From contig DAORRV010000024.1 in NCBI GenBank assembly GCA_035443185.1, forward strand, positions 1 through 41,525: a stretch of DNA of 41,525 bases, written 5' to 3'. Below are positions 31,474 to 40,198 of this stretch, in pieces; position 1 is the first letter of the stretch; each line of letters opens with the position of its first letter. The notes beneath the pieces are model-generated. The model saw only the letters and a list, made by a program, of their open reading frames with translations, was not told where the DNA came from and searched no databases. The translations under genes were made by a program, and so were the position numbers. This stretch comes from UBA2330 sp035443185. Lineage in GTDB: Bacteria; Bacteroidota; Ignavibacteria; Tepidaquicellales; Tepidaquicellaceae.

Positions 31474-33063
31474 TTGAATACTCTTAAAAAATATTTTCCG
31501 GATTGTTTGATTTTTATCATCCTTCTGATAATCGGAATAAAAATTTCATATCATTCCGGACTCATTACAGATATAGATCCGTTTGATGAATCCATTTATC
31601 TATTCCGCGGAATTACGATAAGTCCATTTATAAAACATCATCTCGACGGATTCTTTTACTATCTGTGGTATAATTTAATATCACATTTTACGGCAGATAA
31701 CTTCGAGTTATTTTTTATAAACAATAATATTCTACTCGTACTTCCCGGTCTTTTGATATTTCTTTTTTTAAGAATAATTAGAACAGATATACTGATATCT
31801 TTTGTTTCAGCAGCGATATATCTTGTTTCATCTGCTAATATTTTTGTGATTCCTTTGATTACAAAGTTTGCATTATGCATCATCCTTTTGGGATCAATAT
31901 GGATTTATAAAATTAATCAACCAAGTGACAAATTACTTATTGCTGTTTTATTATCATTTATTCTGATATATATAAGACCGGAGTTTATCCTGTCTCTCTT
32001 TTTAAATGCGGGTATGTATGTTTACTTTATTATAAGAAGTTACAAAGCAAAGCCTGACAAAAATTATCTAAGAAAATTTTTGCCGCTGATACTGATCGCC
32101 GTTATTATAATTTTTTTCAACCCTATATCAAGACACCGTGTAAACATTGCCTATGCCCAGCATTATGCAAAAGACGTGCTTGAAAGAAATGATAATTCAA
32201 AAGTAAGTATAGATGATATTACAAGGCCGGATGAGATAATGCAGAGAGATTTTATGACTGACTACTCATTTTCAGATGCTGCAATAAATAATCCCGTTCT
32301 GTTTATTGAACATATCGGATTTAATTTTTTTAGGAGCTTCACACAGATCGATGAGACATTCCCATACATTATCAATGAAAATGATAATTATAATTTATTA
32401 AAAAATATTCTTTATGGATTGTGCATATTATCTTTGTTAACGATGTGCTTTTTCATAGCTGTAAGAATTAAAAGAAAACGCTTTGGAGTTTTTTGTTTGA
32501 TATATATAACGTTTGTTTTGCCTCCGCTTATTTCGGTGTTAATATTTTACCCAAGGACACATTATGTAATATTAATTTTTACTTTTATTTTGATTTATCT
32601 GAGTTATGAGATTTCATCAAGACTAAATTCAAAAAGTATGTATAAAAAAATTTCGTTTAGTGTTACTTTGATATTTGGTTTACTGTTAATATTTTTATTG
32701 CCATTCAGAGCAGACTCCGGTTCTATCCATCTTGCAGGATGCACAAGGCTTTACACAGTAAAGGAGCTCAACAAATTTGATTTCAATGAGAATGTAATTT
32801 TTTTTAATGTCGGTCCGGGGATTACTACATTTCTGACTAATGACTGGAAATATGTCAGTGATTATATGCTTGAATTACCAATAGATGAATTTTTTTATAA
32901 AAAAAATGTCAATCTCATATTGGTAGATAAATATTTTTTTAATCATCCTTTAATAATAAATAATAAGGAAGTTGAAAGAATATTATCTGATACCTCATAT
33001 GTCAGGTTTGAAATATATGGATGTGATTCCTATCTGCTGGCTAAAAAGGAAATATTAAATTAA
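31474..33063 (+). CDS. Polytopic membrane protein, GT-C glycosyltransferase-like
   Basis: A 529-residue protein with roughly ten to twelve transmembrane segments and a soluble C-terminal part (about 415-525). The early loop after the first helix contains DIDPFDESIYLFRG, with the paired acidic residues seen in the first extracytoplasmic loop of GT-C enzymes (lipid-phosphate-sugar dependent transferases). Overall helix layout fits, but identity cannot be fixed. The start is a TTG preceded by AAGGA-like sequence; an in-frame TAA only two codons upstream excludes an earlier start. Very AT-rich. It stands alone and no polysaccharide cluster is nearby. Confidence 0.7.
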   Translation: MNTLKKYFPDCLIFIILLIIGIKISYHSGLITDIDPFDESIYLFRGITISPFIKHHLDGFFYYLWYNLISHFTADNFELFFINNNILLVLPGLLIFLFLRIIRTDILISFVSAAIYLVSSANIFVIPLITKFALCIILLGSIWIYKINQPSDKLLIAVLLSFILIYIRPEFILSLFLNAGMYVYFIIRSYKAKPDKNYLRKFLPLILIAVIIIFFNPISRHRVNIAYAQHYAKDVLERNDNSKVSIDDITRPDEIMQRDFMTDYSFSDAAINNPVLFIEHIGFNFFRSFTQIDETFPYIINENDNYNLLKNILYGLCILSLLTMCFFIAVRIKRKRFGVFCLIYITFVLPPLISVLIFYPRTHYVILIFTFILIYLSYEISSRLNSKSMYKKISFSVTLIFGLLLIFLLPFRADSGSIHLAGCTRLYTVKELNKFDFNENVIFFNVGPGITTFLTNDWKYVSDYMLELPIDEFFYKKNVNLILVDKYFFNHPLIINNKEVERILSDTSYVRFEIYGCDSYLLAKKEILN

Positions 33064-33258
33064 TTCATAATTATAGACATAAAGGATTTTGAGATTTTCA
33101 TTTGATAGTTCCGGAGAATATGATATTTGCATTAATTAATTTTTTATATTCAGCACCGGCGATTAAAATCTACATTCATTTCAAAGCCAATTCTCCTCTT
33201 GAAAAAACTTTTCAATAAGCGTATTTTAAACACATTAATAATTATATAAATAATTTAA

Positions 33259-33588
33259 ATGGACAGAAATTTTATCACAACTGCATTTGATTTCGAAGGA
33301 TGCAAGATCACAAAAAATCTCGGAGTGGTCAGAGGAATAATAGTTCGCTCGAGAAATATCTTTGCAAATATCGGTGCCGGATTTCAAACACTTGTAGGAG
33401 GAGATATTACGCTTTATACAGAACTTTGCGAAAAGACAAGAGTGGATGCATTCGAACAGATGGTGCAGCATGCAGAAGAGCTTGGAGCTAATGCAATTAT
33501 AGGGATGAGATATGATGCAAATGAGGTGACCTCAGGAGTTACAGAAGTACTTGCATATGGAACTGCGGTTGTCGTGGAACAAAAATGA
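33259..33588 (+). CDS. UPF0145/YbjQ-family protein
   Basis: A 109-residue small protein with the family pattern: FEGCKITKNLGVVRGIIVRS, then a central GAGFQTLVGGDITLYTE, and the HAEELGANAIIGMRYD segment that is almost invariant. It ends in a hydrophobic strand (GVTEVLAYGTAVVVEQ). The family forms pentameric rings; a heavy-metal-binding name is used in databases but the function is not established. Monocistronic and convergent with the MFS gene. Confidence 0.93.
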   Translation: MDRNFITTAFDFEGCKITKNLGVVRGIIVRSRNIFANIGAGFQTLVGGDITLYTELCEKTRVDAFEQMVQHAEELGANAIIGMRYDANEVTSGVTEVLAYGTAVVVEQK

Positions 33589-33652
33589 AGTAAGATATCA
33601 ATGTACAATGTATAATGTGCAATGCCATATGTTTAATAATCATTTTCTAAAA

Positions 33653-33708
33653 TTGTAATTCGTAACTTTTAATTCGAAACTTGTAATACGTAACTCTTAA
33701 TTCGTAAT
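33653..33708. repeat. Four tandem 14-bp AT-rich units (TTGTAATTCGTAAC type)
   Basis: Units at 33653-33666, 33667-33680, 33681-33694 and 33695-33708 read TTGTAATTCGTAAC, TTTTAATTCGAAAC, TTGTAATACGTAAC and TCTTAATTCGTAAT. The array ends at the MFS stop codon. Related AT-rich words occur at other gene ends in this window. Confidence 0.8.
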
Positions 33709-34952
33709 TATTTCCTGCTTTCACGAAGCATCAAAATTCCGCCAAGTAAAAAGAAAAATGAAGAGACTAAAAATGTTGCTTCAATCGAAAAAACCTTCAG
33801 AATAATGTAACCGATAAAAGGAGCAAATAAACCTCTGACACCTGTGAGTGTAATATGAACTGCCTGATAATTTGCGACTTCCGAATGCGGTGCATAATAA
33901 ATGGAACTGAGATTCCATGACATTGTGATACCGCTCATCAAAATTCCAAATATAAAAAATGTAATATATAAAAGTGTATCAGTACCTATAATATTCATAT
34001 CTACACCGAATATTTTTATTGAAATTAACAGCAGCGGATAAAAGACAAGTGAAAGAAAAAGATAGCCGCAGAATTTTGTTGGATTTCCCGAACCATGCAT
34101 CCTGCCCATCAGAGGTGTAATCAAAATAGTAGAAGTATAGAACACCAGTCCCTTTGCAATCGAGATCGGCGAATAATCTAACTTAAGTGTTTCAACTAAA
34201 AAGATCGGAACAGCAGGAGAAGCTATCATAAATGCGACTCCATACATGAAGAAGAAAATTTCAAATCTGAAAAATGGTTTATTCTCTCTGAATATTCTGA
34301 ACATATTTTTTACCGGTAGTATAAGAATTTCTTTTACCAGTTTGTAATTTATATGTCCTGAAAATAAAACTCCGCAGTAGGGATGCAAATTTTTACCCAT
34401 CGTTATAAGCTTTGACAGATTTATATAAGATAAAATTTCAAATATGGCAGCTACGGGAAATAATATTTTATAGAGCTTATAATTTATATCCAGCAGATAT
34501 CCAAACAGAGTTCCCACTACAAGTACTGCAACTGTATAAACTATGGAGGAATAGGAATATAAAATACTCCTTCTTTCATTAGTATAATTATGTTTGAATA
34601 CCGTATTCCATGACGGCTTCATTAGTGAGTCGATGTAACTCATTGCAGCAAGACAGAAAACAAAAAATGCGGGCGATTCAAACAGTGGTATTATGATAAG
34701 AAACATTCTGCTGAAGACAGCCATGATAATTATTGTCCTAGCCTGATTGTTTGAGCGGTTTATTATTTCCGATCCGTATATTGAAAAAAGAAATGCAGAG
34801 CTTGTAAGAAATATCAGAATTGTAACTTCGAAGTCAGTTGCATTCAGAGATTTTTTTAGAATGACTTCCTGAAGCATAAGTATGCCGAATGCAATGCCTG
34901 TAAACAATTGAGAAATTATGTGAAGTCTGAAAGTTTTATTTTCAAGCTGCAT
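33708..34952 (-). CDS. Major facilitator superfamily transporter
   Basis: A 414-residue protein with about twelve transmembrane helices in two halves separated by a basic cytoplasmic loop (about residues 185-215). Features include IAFGILMLQEVILKKSLNATDFE at helices 1-2 and the mid-protein FFFMYGVAFMIASPAVPIFLVETL opening of the second half. The substrate cannot be told from sequence. It lies 34 bp downstream of the RapZ-C-like gene and may be cotranscribed with it. Confidence 0.85.
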   Translation of the reverse strand: MQLENKTFRLHIISQLFTGIAFGILMLQEVILKKSLNATDFEVTILIFLTSSAFLFSIYGSEIINRSNNQARTIIIMAVFSRMFLIIIPLFESPAFFVFCLAAMSYIDSLMKPSWNTVFKHNYTNERRSILYSYSSIVYTVAVLVVGTLFGYLLDINYKLYKILFPVAAIFEILSYINLSKLITMGKNLHPYCGVLFSGHINYKLVKEILILPVKNMFRIFRENKPFFRFEIFFFMYGVAFMIASPAVPIFLVETLKLDYSPISIAKGLVFYTSTILITPLMGRMHGSGNPTKFCGYLFLSLVFYPLLLISIKIFGVDMNIIGTDTLLYITFFIFGILMSGITMSWNLSSIYYAPHSEVANYQAVHITLTGVRGLFAPFIGYIILKVFSIEATFLVSSFFFLLGGILMLRESRK

Positions 34953-34986
34953 GACCTCTGCAGAATGATAGACTTTTATTTTCTTT

Positions 34987-35403
34987 TTAGCTGCCGAAGT
35001 TCAGACCTTTCTCAATTTCAACGTGTTTTAATACAATGTTTACTTCGGGATATTTTTCCATTATATGTTTCCGGGTCTGCTCTGCAGCATATACAGACCG
35101 GTGTTGTCCTCCTGTGCAGCCAAATGAGATCATTATATCATTGAAATTTCTTTCTATATAATTTTCTATTGCAGGGTCAGTAATATCAAATACGTTTTTA
35201 AGAAAACCTTTCATTTCTTTTTGTGAATTCAAAAATTCGATAACCTCAATATCTTTACCGGTAAGTTTTTTATATTCTTCCTCACGACCCGGATTGTATA
35301 TGAACCGACAGTCAAATACAAATCCGCCGCCGTGACCTGAAGGATCTTTTGGAATTCCTTCCTTTTTATAGCTGAATGAATTTAAGTTTACGGTTAATGG
35401 CAT
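34987..35403 (-). CDS. Standalone RapZ C-terminal-domain protein
   Basis: About 138 residues that match only the C-terminal domain of RapZ, the RNA-binding and sensing part of the RNase adaptor that controls glucosamine-6-phosphate synthase in enterobacteria. Landmarks are NSFSYKKEGIP, FVFDCRFIYNPGREEEY (D-R-F/N-P pattern) and ISFGCTGGQHRSVYAAE. The N-terminal P-loop kinase domain of full RapZ is absent. The open frame continues to 35451, but a hydrophobic 16-residue leader there looks unnatural; the ATG at 35403 gives MPLTVNLNSFSYKK, the usual domain start. Confidence 0.85.
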   Translation of the reverse strand: MPLTVNLNSFSYKKEGIPKDPSGHGGGFVFDCRFIYNPGREEEYKKLTGKDIEVIEFLNSQKEMKGFLKNVFDITDPAIENYIERNFNDIMISFGCTGGQHRSVYAAEQTRKHIMEKYPEVNIVLKHVEIEKGLNFGS

Positions 35404-35766
35404 AAATAATATTAATAGAATTATATCAAATATATCAAACTGAAAATTCAAATTAAGTAAAGAAATAGGAAAGAATTGTTGTTAAAATTCTTATTGATCC
35501 AAAAACATTTAAAATAAAATTTAATATTTCCCGATTCTAATGTTCTTTTTTGAGCGATCCCCCTTTGGAAGCACAAGGGGGCAGGCTCCAAAGAACCAAA
35601 AAAATCGTCTCTGGTGATAAGTGCTGGAATTTCTATATAAGTAAAACAACAAAATTATTTCGGGATTAATTTTTATTTAAAATATTAAATTTCATTTTTG
35701 AATATTCATCAAATTAATAATTCCATTTCAAAACATTATGGGCAGAGATATTTACAAAGATTTAAA
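35404..35766. other. Intergenic region, 363 bp, with a GC-rich hairpin at about 35543-35595
   Basis: AT-rich spacer. CCCCCTT (35559-35565) pairs with AAGGGGG (35575-35581), nested inside GAGC/GCTC (35552-35555 with 35585-35588) and flanked by TTCTTTT and AAAGAA. This looks like a dispersed hairpin repeat or a terminator for the PA0069-type gene. No coding frame was seen. Confidence 0.5.
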
Positions 35767-36834
35767 CTAAAACAGCTTTCCCTGCCCGGAAACAGTCCGT
35801 TGAAATTTATCAATTGAAAGCTGAACAGCATTTTCATTCAGACCGTATTTTTTACAGTTAGTATCAAATATCATTTTTATCATATCTGCATACCTTCCTT
35901 CACCTGTCATTCTTTTTCCAAATTCATTATTATAAAGCTCTCCGCCATGCATTTCTCTTACGCGGTTCAGGATCTTTTTAGACTTATCCGGATAATTTTT
36001 TTCAAGCCAATTTGTAAACAGCTCTTTAACAGAATGAGGCAGTCTCAAAATTATTCTTCCTGCAAATGCCGCACCTCTTTCAGATGCTTGCTTAAGAATT
36101 TCAGGAATCTCTTCATCGGTCAGTCCGGGAATAATCGGAGCTATATTCACACCTGTGAGAATTCCATGTGAAGACAGGAATTCAACTGTATCAAATCTTT
36201 TTGAAGGGGAAGATGTTCGAGGTTCCATTTTTCTCTGAAGTTCAGGATCAAGTGTTGTGACTGATATTACAGTCTTCACCAGATTGAGATCAGAAAGTTC
36301 TTTTAAAATATCAATGTCTCTCCTTATGAGAGAATTTTTTGTAATGATCAGAACAGGATTTCTGAATTCACAAAATACTTCAAGACAGCTTCTCGTTAAT
36401 TTAAGTTTTCTTTCTACCGGCTGATAGCAGTCAGTATTTCCCGAAAAAAATACCGGCTGAGGTCTCCAGCTTTTTTTCATAAACTCTTTTCTCAAAAGAT
36501 CCGGAGCATTATACTTTACCATTATCTTGGATTCAAAATCCAGCCCTGACGAAAATCCAAGATACTCATGTGTAGGTCTTGCATAACAATAAATACAACC
36601 GTGTTCGCAACCTCTGTATGGATTAATACTGAACTTTGCTTTTACATCCGGACTGTTGTTTTCAGTTAAAACGGTTTTAGTATAATCTCTGAAAAATTCA
36701 GTAACAGTATTATTTTCCTCTTCCGGATCAGAAAATTCACTTTCATCGAAATAATCTTCATCAACGTGAAGCTTTTCGAATCTGTTTGGAAGATTGGATT
36801 GTGATGCGCGGCCTTTTTGATCTCTTAAATTCAT
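35767..36834 (-). CDS. PA0069/SPL-family radical SAM protein
   Basis: A radical SAM enzyme of the group related to spore photoproduct lyase. The iron-sulfur motif is seen as NPYRGCEHGCIYCYARPTHE (C-x3-C-x2-C, about residues 72-91). Downstream come VFFSGNTDCYQPVE and LVKTVISVTTLDPELQRKMEPR, both conserved in this family, then the GVNIAPIIPGLTDEEIPEIL segment. The protein (355 aa) is full length for the family. It is thought to be a DNA repair or methylation-type enzyme, but no reaction has been proven. Monocistronic. Confidence 0.92.
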   Translation of the reverse strand: MNLRDQKGRASQSNLPNRFEKLHVDEDYFDESEFSDPEEENNTVTEFFRDYTKTVLTENNSPDVKAKFSINPYRGCEHGCIYCYARPTHEYLGFSSGLDFESKIMVKYNAPDLLRKEFMKKSWRPQPVFFSGNTDCYQPVERKLKLTRSCLEVFCEFRNPVLIITKNSLIRRDIDILKELSDLNLVKTVISVTTLDPELQRKMEPRTSSPSKRFDTVEFLSSHGILTGVNIAPIIPGLTDEEIPEILKQASERGAAFAGRIILRLPHSVKELFTNWLEKNYPDKSKKILNRVREMHGGELYNNEFGKRMTGEGRYADMIKMIFDTNCKKYGLNENAVQLSIDKFQRTVSGQGKLF

Positions 36835-37003
36835 TTGTATAATTTAAATACATACCCATAAAATATTAAGGTAAATATTTATATATAATTTGTTGTAAAA
36901 ATAATTTCAGACTTTTCTTTAAGTAATTATACTTATGAATATTGCGTATTCACTTCTATTCAAAAAAGAAAGCATTATTTCCATTTTTGTATAGATCAAT
37001 TAA

Positions 37004-37423
37004 ATGACTAACCAATTAACTAACAATAAAAAATTTTATATGAAATTATTTGCAGTAATATTAATTCAGGTTCTTATTTCAGGGAACATACTTTATTCAC
37101 AGGTTGCATATGATATGCCTGAAAATTACACTTCTGCTTTTACTGAAGAAGGACTTATTAAATATTTGTCTGAACAGGAAAGCAAAGAAAAAATAATTGG
37201 CACAGCAGTGATTCCATTTGAAATTCAGCATGAATGTTTTGTAAAGTTGAGCATCTTTGACAGGACTGGCGGGTTGTATGAATTGCTGATAGACGAATAT
37301 ATGTATCCAGGAAAATACTCTGTAATCTTTAAGCCTGAAGAAAGTAAAATTCCGGAAGAGTTTGGATTTAAACTGGAGGAGTCCGGAAAGATTTATGTAA
37401 ATTCTTTTCTGATCAAGAAATAG
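37004..37423 (+). CDS. Small secreted protein resembling a lone T9SS-type beta domain
   Basis: A 139-residue protein. The second Met (37040) begins a clear signal peptide (KLFAVILIQVLISGNILYSQ), so either start is possible. The mature protein is about 100 residues. Its last ~70 residues (CFVKLSIFDRTGGLYELLID, then YMYPGKYSVIFKP, then FGFKLEESGKIYVNSFLIKK) follow the strand order of T9SS type A sorting domains ('V-L-V-Y-D-x-T-G...L-V-x-G...Y...L-I-K'), but the PNPFN opening is missing. It could be a short secreted protein built on the same fold or a free-standing sorting-like domain. Its neighbours give no functional clue. Confidence 0.7.
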   Translation: MTNQLTNNKKFYMKLFAVILIQVLISGNILYSQVAYDMPENYTSAFTEEGLIKYLSEQESKEKIIGTAVIPFEIQHECFVKLSIFDRTGGLYELLIDEYMYPGKYSVIFKPEESKIPEEFGFKLEESGKIYVNSFLIKK

Positions 37424-37478
37424 ATTCTATTTACTAATCGGTAAATAAATTGGCGCATATCCCCAAATGTGAACCAAC

Positions 37479-37530
37479 CCTCAGGTTAACAGGACAGAAT
37501 TTCTGTCCTGTTTCCTTTGAGGATTTTTAT
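37479..37530. terminator. Bidirectional terminator between convergent genes
   Basis: AACAGGACAG (37488-37497) and CTGTCCTGTT (37503-37512) form a 10-bp stem with an AATTT loop, inside an outer CCTCA/TGAGG pair (37479-37483 with 37518-37522), followed by ATTTTTATTTT. It lies between the secreted-protein gene and the DUF4349 gene. Confidence 0.85.
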
Positions 37531-37547
37531 TTTAAAGATAAGTTGAT

Positions 37548-38465
37548 TTAAACATTTTGAAGCTTGACTTTTTTTGAGCGGATAAATTTTCTTATCAGTA
37601 ATATTATTAAAGTAAGTATTACCAATAATGGAACGGAGGAAATTATCAATGTTATCAAAAAGCTGAATACTCCTGTTAATCCCTGCAGGCCATTTCTAAA
37701 TGCCTCTTTCATTTCATAAAAAAATCCTCCGCCGGAAGTTGTCTGAAGTAGTGCAGGCTCATATATAGAAATTGAAAGTGTAGAATATGCCGACTGGCTT
37801 TTTAGAAATTTCATTCTGCCTTCTGTACTTTCTATATTTTGTCTTACTGAAGAAAGCTTTTCCTCTACCTCCACCACGTCTTTCAGATTTGCGGTTTTAC
37901 TGCTTAGCAGATCAAGAAGTCTGGATTCAAGTTCCTTCTGTGTTTTTTGTCTGGCTGCGAGATCTATGTATTCTGATGTCACATCCTGACCGGAAATATT
38001 CTGTGAGATCACTTTTCCTGCTGAGCCAATGCTGTTTAGAAAACTGTCGAATTTATCCGAAGGGACACGCACAGTAATACTGCCCTGTTTATTATTTGAC
38101 ACATTCATCTGTGAAGATGAATTAGTCACATATCCGTTATTCTCTTTGACTAAATATAATAACTTTTCTTCAGCAGAATTATAATTATCTGCTTCTAACT
38201 TTATACTGCCTGTTCTGATAAGCATCCTTTCAGTTTCAGTAAAAATATTAATATTTTCAAAACTGATTTCATCGTTTGATGAATTTGTAACAGGAGCTGA
38301 CAAACCTTCAGTTTGAACGGATTTATCAGAGCGTGAATCTAAGTCAAAATTTGAAGGACGTTCTTCAGAAAGTATTTTGTTTTCACTTTGAGTATTGCAG
38401 CCTGCTGAAATGAAAATTAAAAACATAATTGCAAAGATTACTCTTGCTTTGATTTTTGTTTTCAT
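37548..38465 (-). CDS. DUF4349 lipoprotein
   Basis: A 305-residue envelope protein. The lipoprotein signal has lipobox ISAGC (C23). The DUF4349 domain covers about residues 75-260: MLIRTGSIKLEADNYNSAEE, GYVTNSSSQM, SITVRVPSDKFDSFLNSIG, and a central coiled-coil stretch (KTQKELESRLLDLLSSKT, then KDVVEVEEKLSSVRQNIEST). A C-terminal transmembrane helix (about 270-292) ends in a basic tail. The family has unknown function. It is preceded (on its strand) by two terminators, so it is transcribed alone. Confidence 0.9.
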   Translation of the reverse strand: MKTKIKARVIFAIMFLIFISAGCNTQSENKILSEERPSNFDLDSRSDKSVQTEGLSAPVTNSSNDEISFENINIFTETERMLIRTGSIKLEADNYNSAEEKLLYLVKENNGYVTNSSSQMNVSNNKQGSITVRVPSDKFDSFLNSIGSAGKVISQNISGQDVTSEYIDLAARQKTQKELESRLLDLLSSKTANLKDVVEVEEKLSSVRQNIESTEGRMKFLKSQSAYSTLSISIYEPALLQTTSGGGFFYEMKEAFRNGLQGLTGVFSFLITLIISSVPLLVILTLIILLIRKFIRSKKVKLQNV

Positions 38466-38564
38466 AATTTTAAATTTTAGGGTTAGAAAAGTTTTGTAAA
38501 GTTAAATAAGAAAATTATGAATTTGTTCCGAATAATTTTTTCTTAATACTTTACAAAAAAAATC

Positions 38565-38588
38565 CCCGACCATTTGAAAATGATCAGG
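38565..38588 (-). terminator. Intrinsic terminator (minus strand), second of two after glnA
   Basis: In minus-strand RNA, CCUGAUCAUUU can pair with AAAUGGUCGGG (11 pairs, two G-U), followed by GATTTTTTTT. It lies 126 bp beyond the glnA stop. Confidence 0.6.
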
Positions 38589-38653
38589 AACAATAAATTT
38601 ATTACATAAATAAAAAAATATGTTAATTTCTATCGAATTTAAAAAGAAATAAA

Positions 38654-38692
38654 AAAAAACTTCCGAAAAATGTTATTCTTCAGAAGTTTTTT
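38654..38692 (-). terminator. Intrinsic terminator downstream of glnA
   Basis: AAAAAACTTC (38654-38663) and GAAGTTTTTT (38683-38692) form a 10-bp stem with a 19-nt loop. On the minus strand the hairpin is followed by a T-rich tract, as expected just past the glnA stop at 38714. Confidence 0.7.
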
Positions 38693-38713
38693 AAATGATA
38701 AGTCTAAATAAAT

Positions 38714-40168
38714 CTAAACTTCATAATAAAGATGAAACTCATAAGGATGCGGTCTGAGCTGAACTTCCTTAACTTCCTTTTTCATCTTATAATCAATCCA
38801 CGTCTCTATGATCTGATCAGTAAAGACTCCTCCCTGTTTCAGATAATCATTATCTTCTTCAAGATTATGAAGCGCTACAGTAAGATCTTCCGGAGCATGT
38901 CTGAGTTTTTTCAACTCCTTTTCATCCATATGATAAATATCCATCTCAAGCGGCTCACCCGGATCTGTCTTGTTAATAATACCGTCGAGACCTGCAAGAA
39001 GTATTGCAGAAAATGCAAGATAAGGATTTGCCGTTCCGTCGGGACATCTGAATTCAATTCTTTTAGCTTTTGGATTATTAGAATACATCGGTATCCTGAT
39101 CGCTGCACTTCTGTTGCTTTTTGAATATGCAAGATTCACAGGAGCTTCATATCCGGGAACAAGCCTCTTGTAAGAATTCGTAGTCGGATTAGTAAATGCA
39201 AGTAACGACGGCGCATGTTTCAGAATTCCACCGATGAAATGTAATGCCATCTCACTCATCCCAGCATATTTATCACCTGCAAAAAGGGGCTGACCATCTT
39301 TCCATAAACTCACGTGTGTATGCATTCCGCTGCCGTTATCCCCGAACATCGGCTTCGGCATAAATGTAGCAGTCTTTCCAACTGACTTAGCAGTATTTTT
39401 TACAATGTATTTAAACATCATAAGATCATCAGCACATTCGAGCAGCGGGCAATATTTAAAATCGATCTCTGCCTGACCGCCTGTTGCTACTTCATGATGA
39501 TGCATCTCTACATCGATGCCGACATTGATTAGATTTTCTACCATGAGACTTCGCAGATCATTTGTCGAATCGGATGGAGGCACGGGAGAGTAGCCTTCTT
39601 TAATACGGATCTTATGTCCGAGATTCTGCTCTTTTTCACTTCCGGTATTCCAGAATCCTTCGGTCGAGTCGATCCTGTACCAGCTTGAATATTCATTTAT
39701 ATTATAAGCGACGTGATCGAGAATAAAAAATTCTGCTTCCGGTCCGAAAAAAGCTGTGTCTGCTATGCCTGTTGACTTCAGATATTCAACAGTTTTCTTT
39801 GCAATATTCCTCGGATCAAAATCATATATTTTTTTAGACTCCGGCTCATAGACATTGCAGATCATGCTTAGAGTCTTTGTAGTCATGAACGGATCTACAT
39901 TAGCAGTAGATGGATCAGGAACTGCAAGCATATCCGAATCATTAATATTTTTCCAGCCTCTGATAGACGAGCCGTCAAAGCCGATGCCTTCATAAAAAGT
40001 AGATTCACTTAATTTATTTACCGGTATCGAAAGATGCTGCCACTGTCCTGGCAGATCTGTAAATCTGAGATCGATCATTCTTATTTCTTTCTCTTTGACC
40101 AGCTTAAATACATCATTGATCTTTTTAAGCTTTTCCTTTTCTTCTTCGATGTTTGCTTTTTCTGACAT
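38714..40168 (-). CDS. glnA: Glutamine synthetase, type I
   Basis: Makes glutamine from glutamate, ammonia and ATP. At 484 residues it fits type I. Motifs seen: GFDGSSIRGWKNINDSDMLA near the N-terminus, FFGPEAEFFILD, the ATP-binding KPMFGDNGSGMHTHVSLW near residue 272, NSYKRLVPGYEAPVN, and NRSAAIRIP near the C-terminal third. The C-terminus GGVFTDQIIETWIDYKMKKE and FHLYYEV resembles the GSI-beta subgroup, and a Tyr in MDIYHMDEKEL lies where GSI-beta enzymes are adenylylated; whether this one is modified is not known. It lies 30 bp downstream of an Lrp regulator. Confidence 0.97.
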   Translation of the reverse strand: MSEKANIEEEKEKLKKINDVFKLVKEKEIRMIDLRFTDLPGQWQHLSIPVNKLSESTFYEGIGFDGSSIRGWKNINDSDMLAVPDPSTANVDPFMTTKTLSMICNVYEPESKKIYDFDPRNIAKKTVEYLKSTGIADTAFFGPEAEFFILDHVAYNINEYSSWYRIDSTEGFWNTGSEKEQNLGHKIRIKEGYSPVPPSDSTNDLRSLMVENLINVGIDVEMHHHEVATGGQAEIDFKYCPLLECADDLMMFKYIVKNTAKSVGKTATFMPKPMFGDNGSGMHTHVSLWKDGQPLFAGDKYAGMSEMALHFIGGILKHAPSLLAFTNPTTNSYKRLVPGYEAPVNLAYSKSNRSAAIRIPMYSNNPKAKRIEFRCPDGTANPYLAFSAILLAGLDGIINKTDPGEPLEMDIYHMDEKELKKLRHAPEDLTVALHNLEEDNDYLKQGGVFTDQIIETWIDYKMKKEVKEVQLRPHPYEFHLYYEV

Positions 40169-40198
40169 TTTTTTATTTAGTTATTTTATTTTTTGAAT

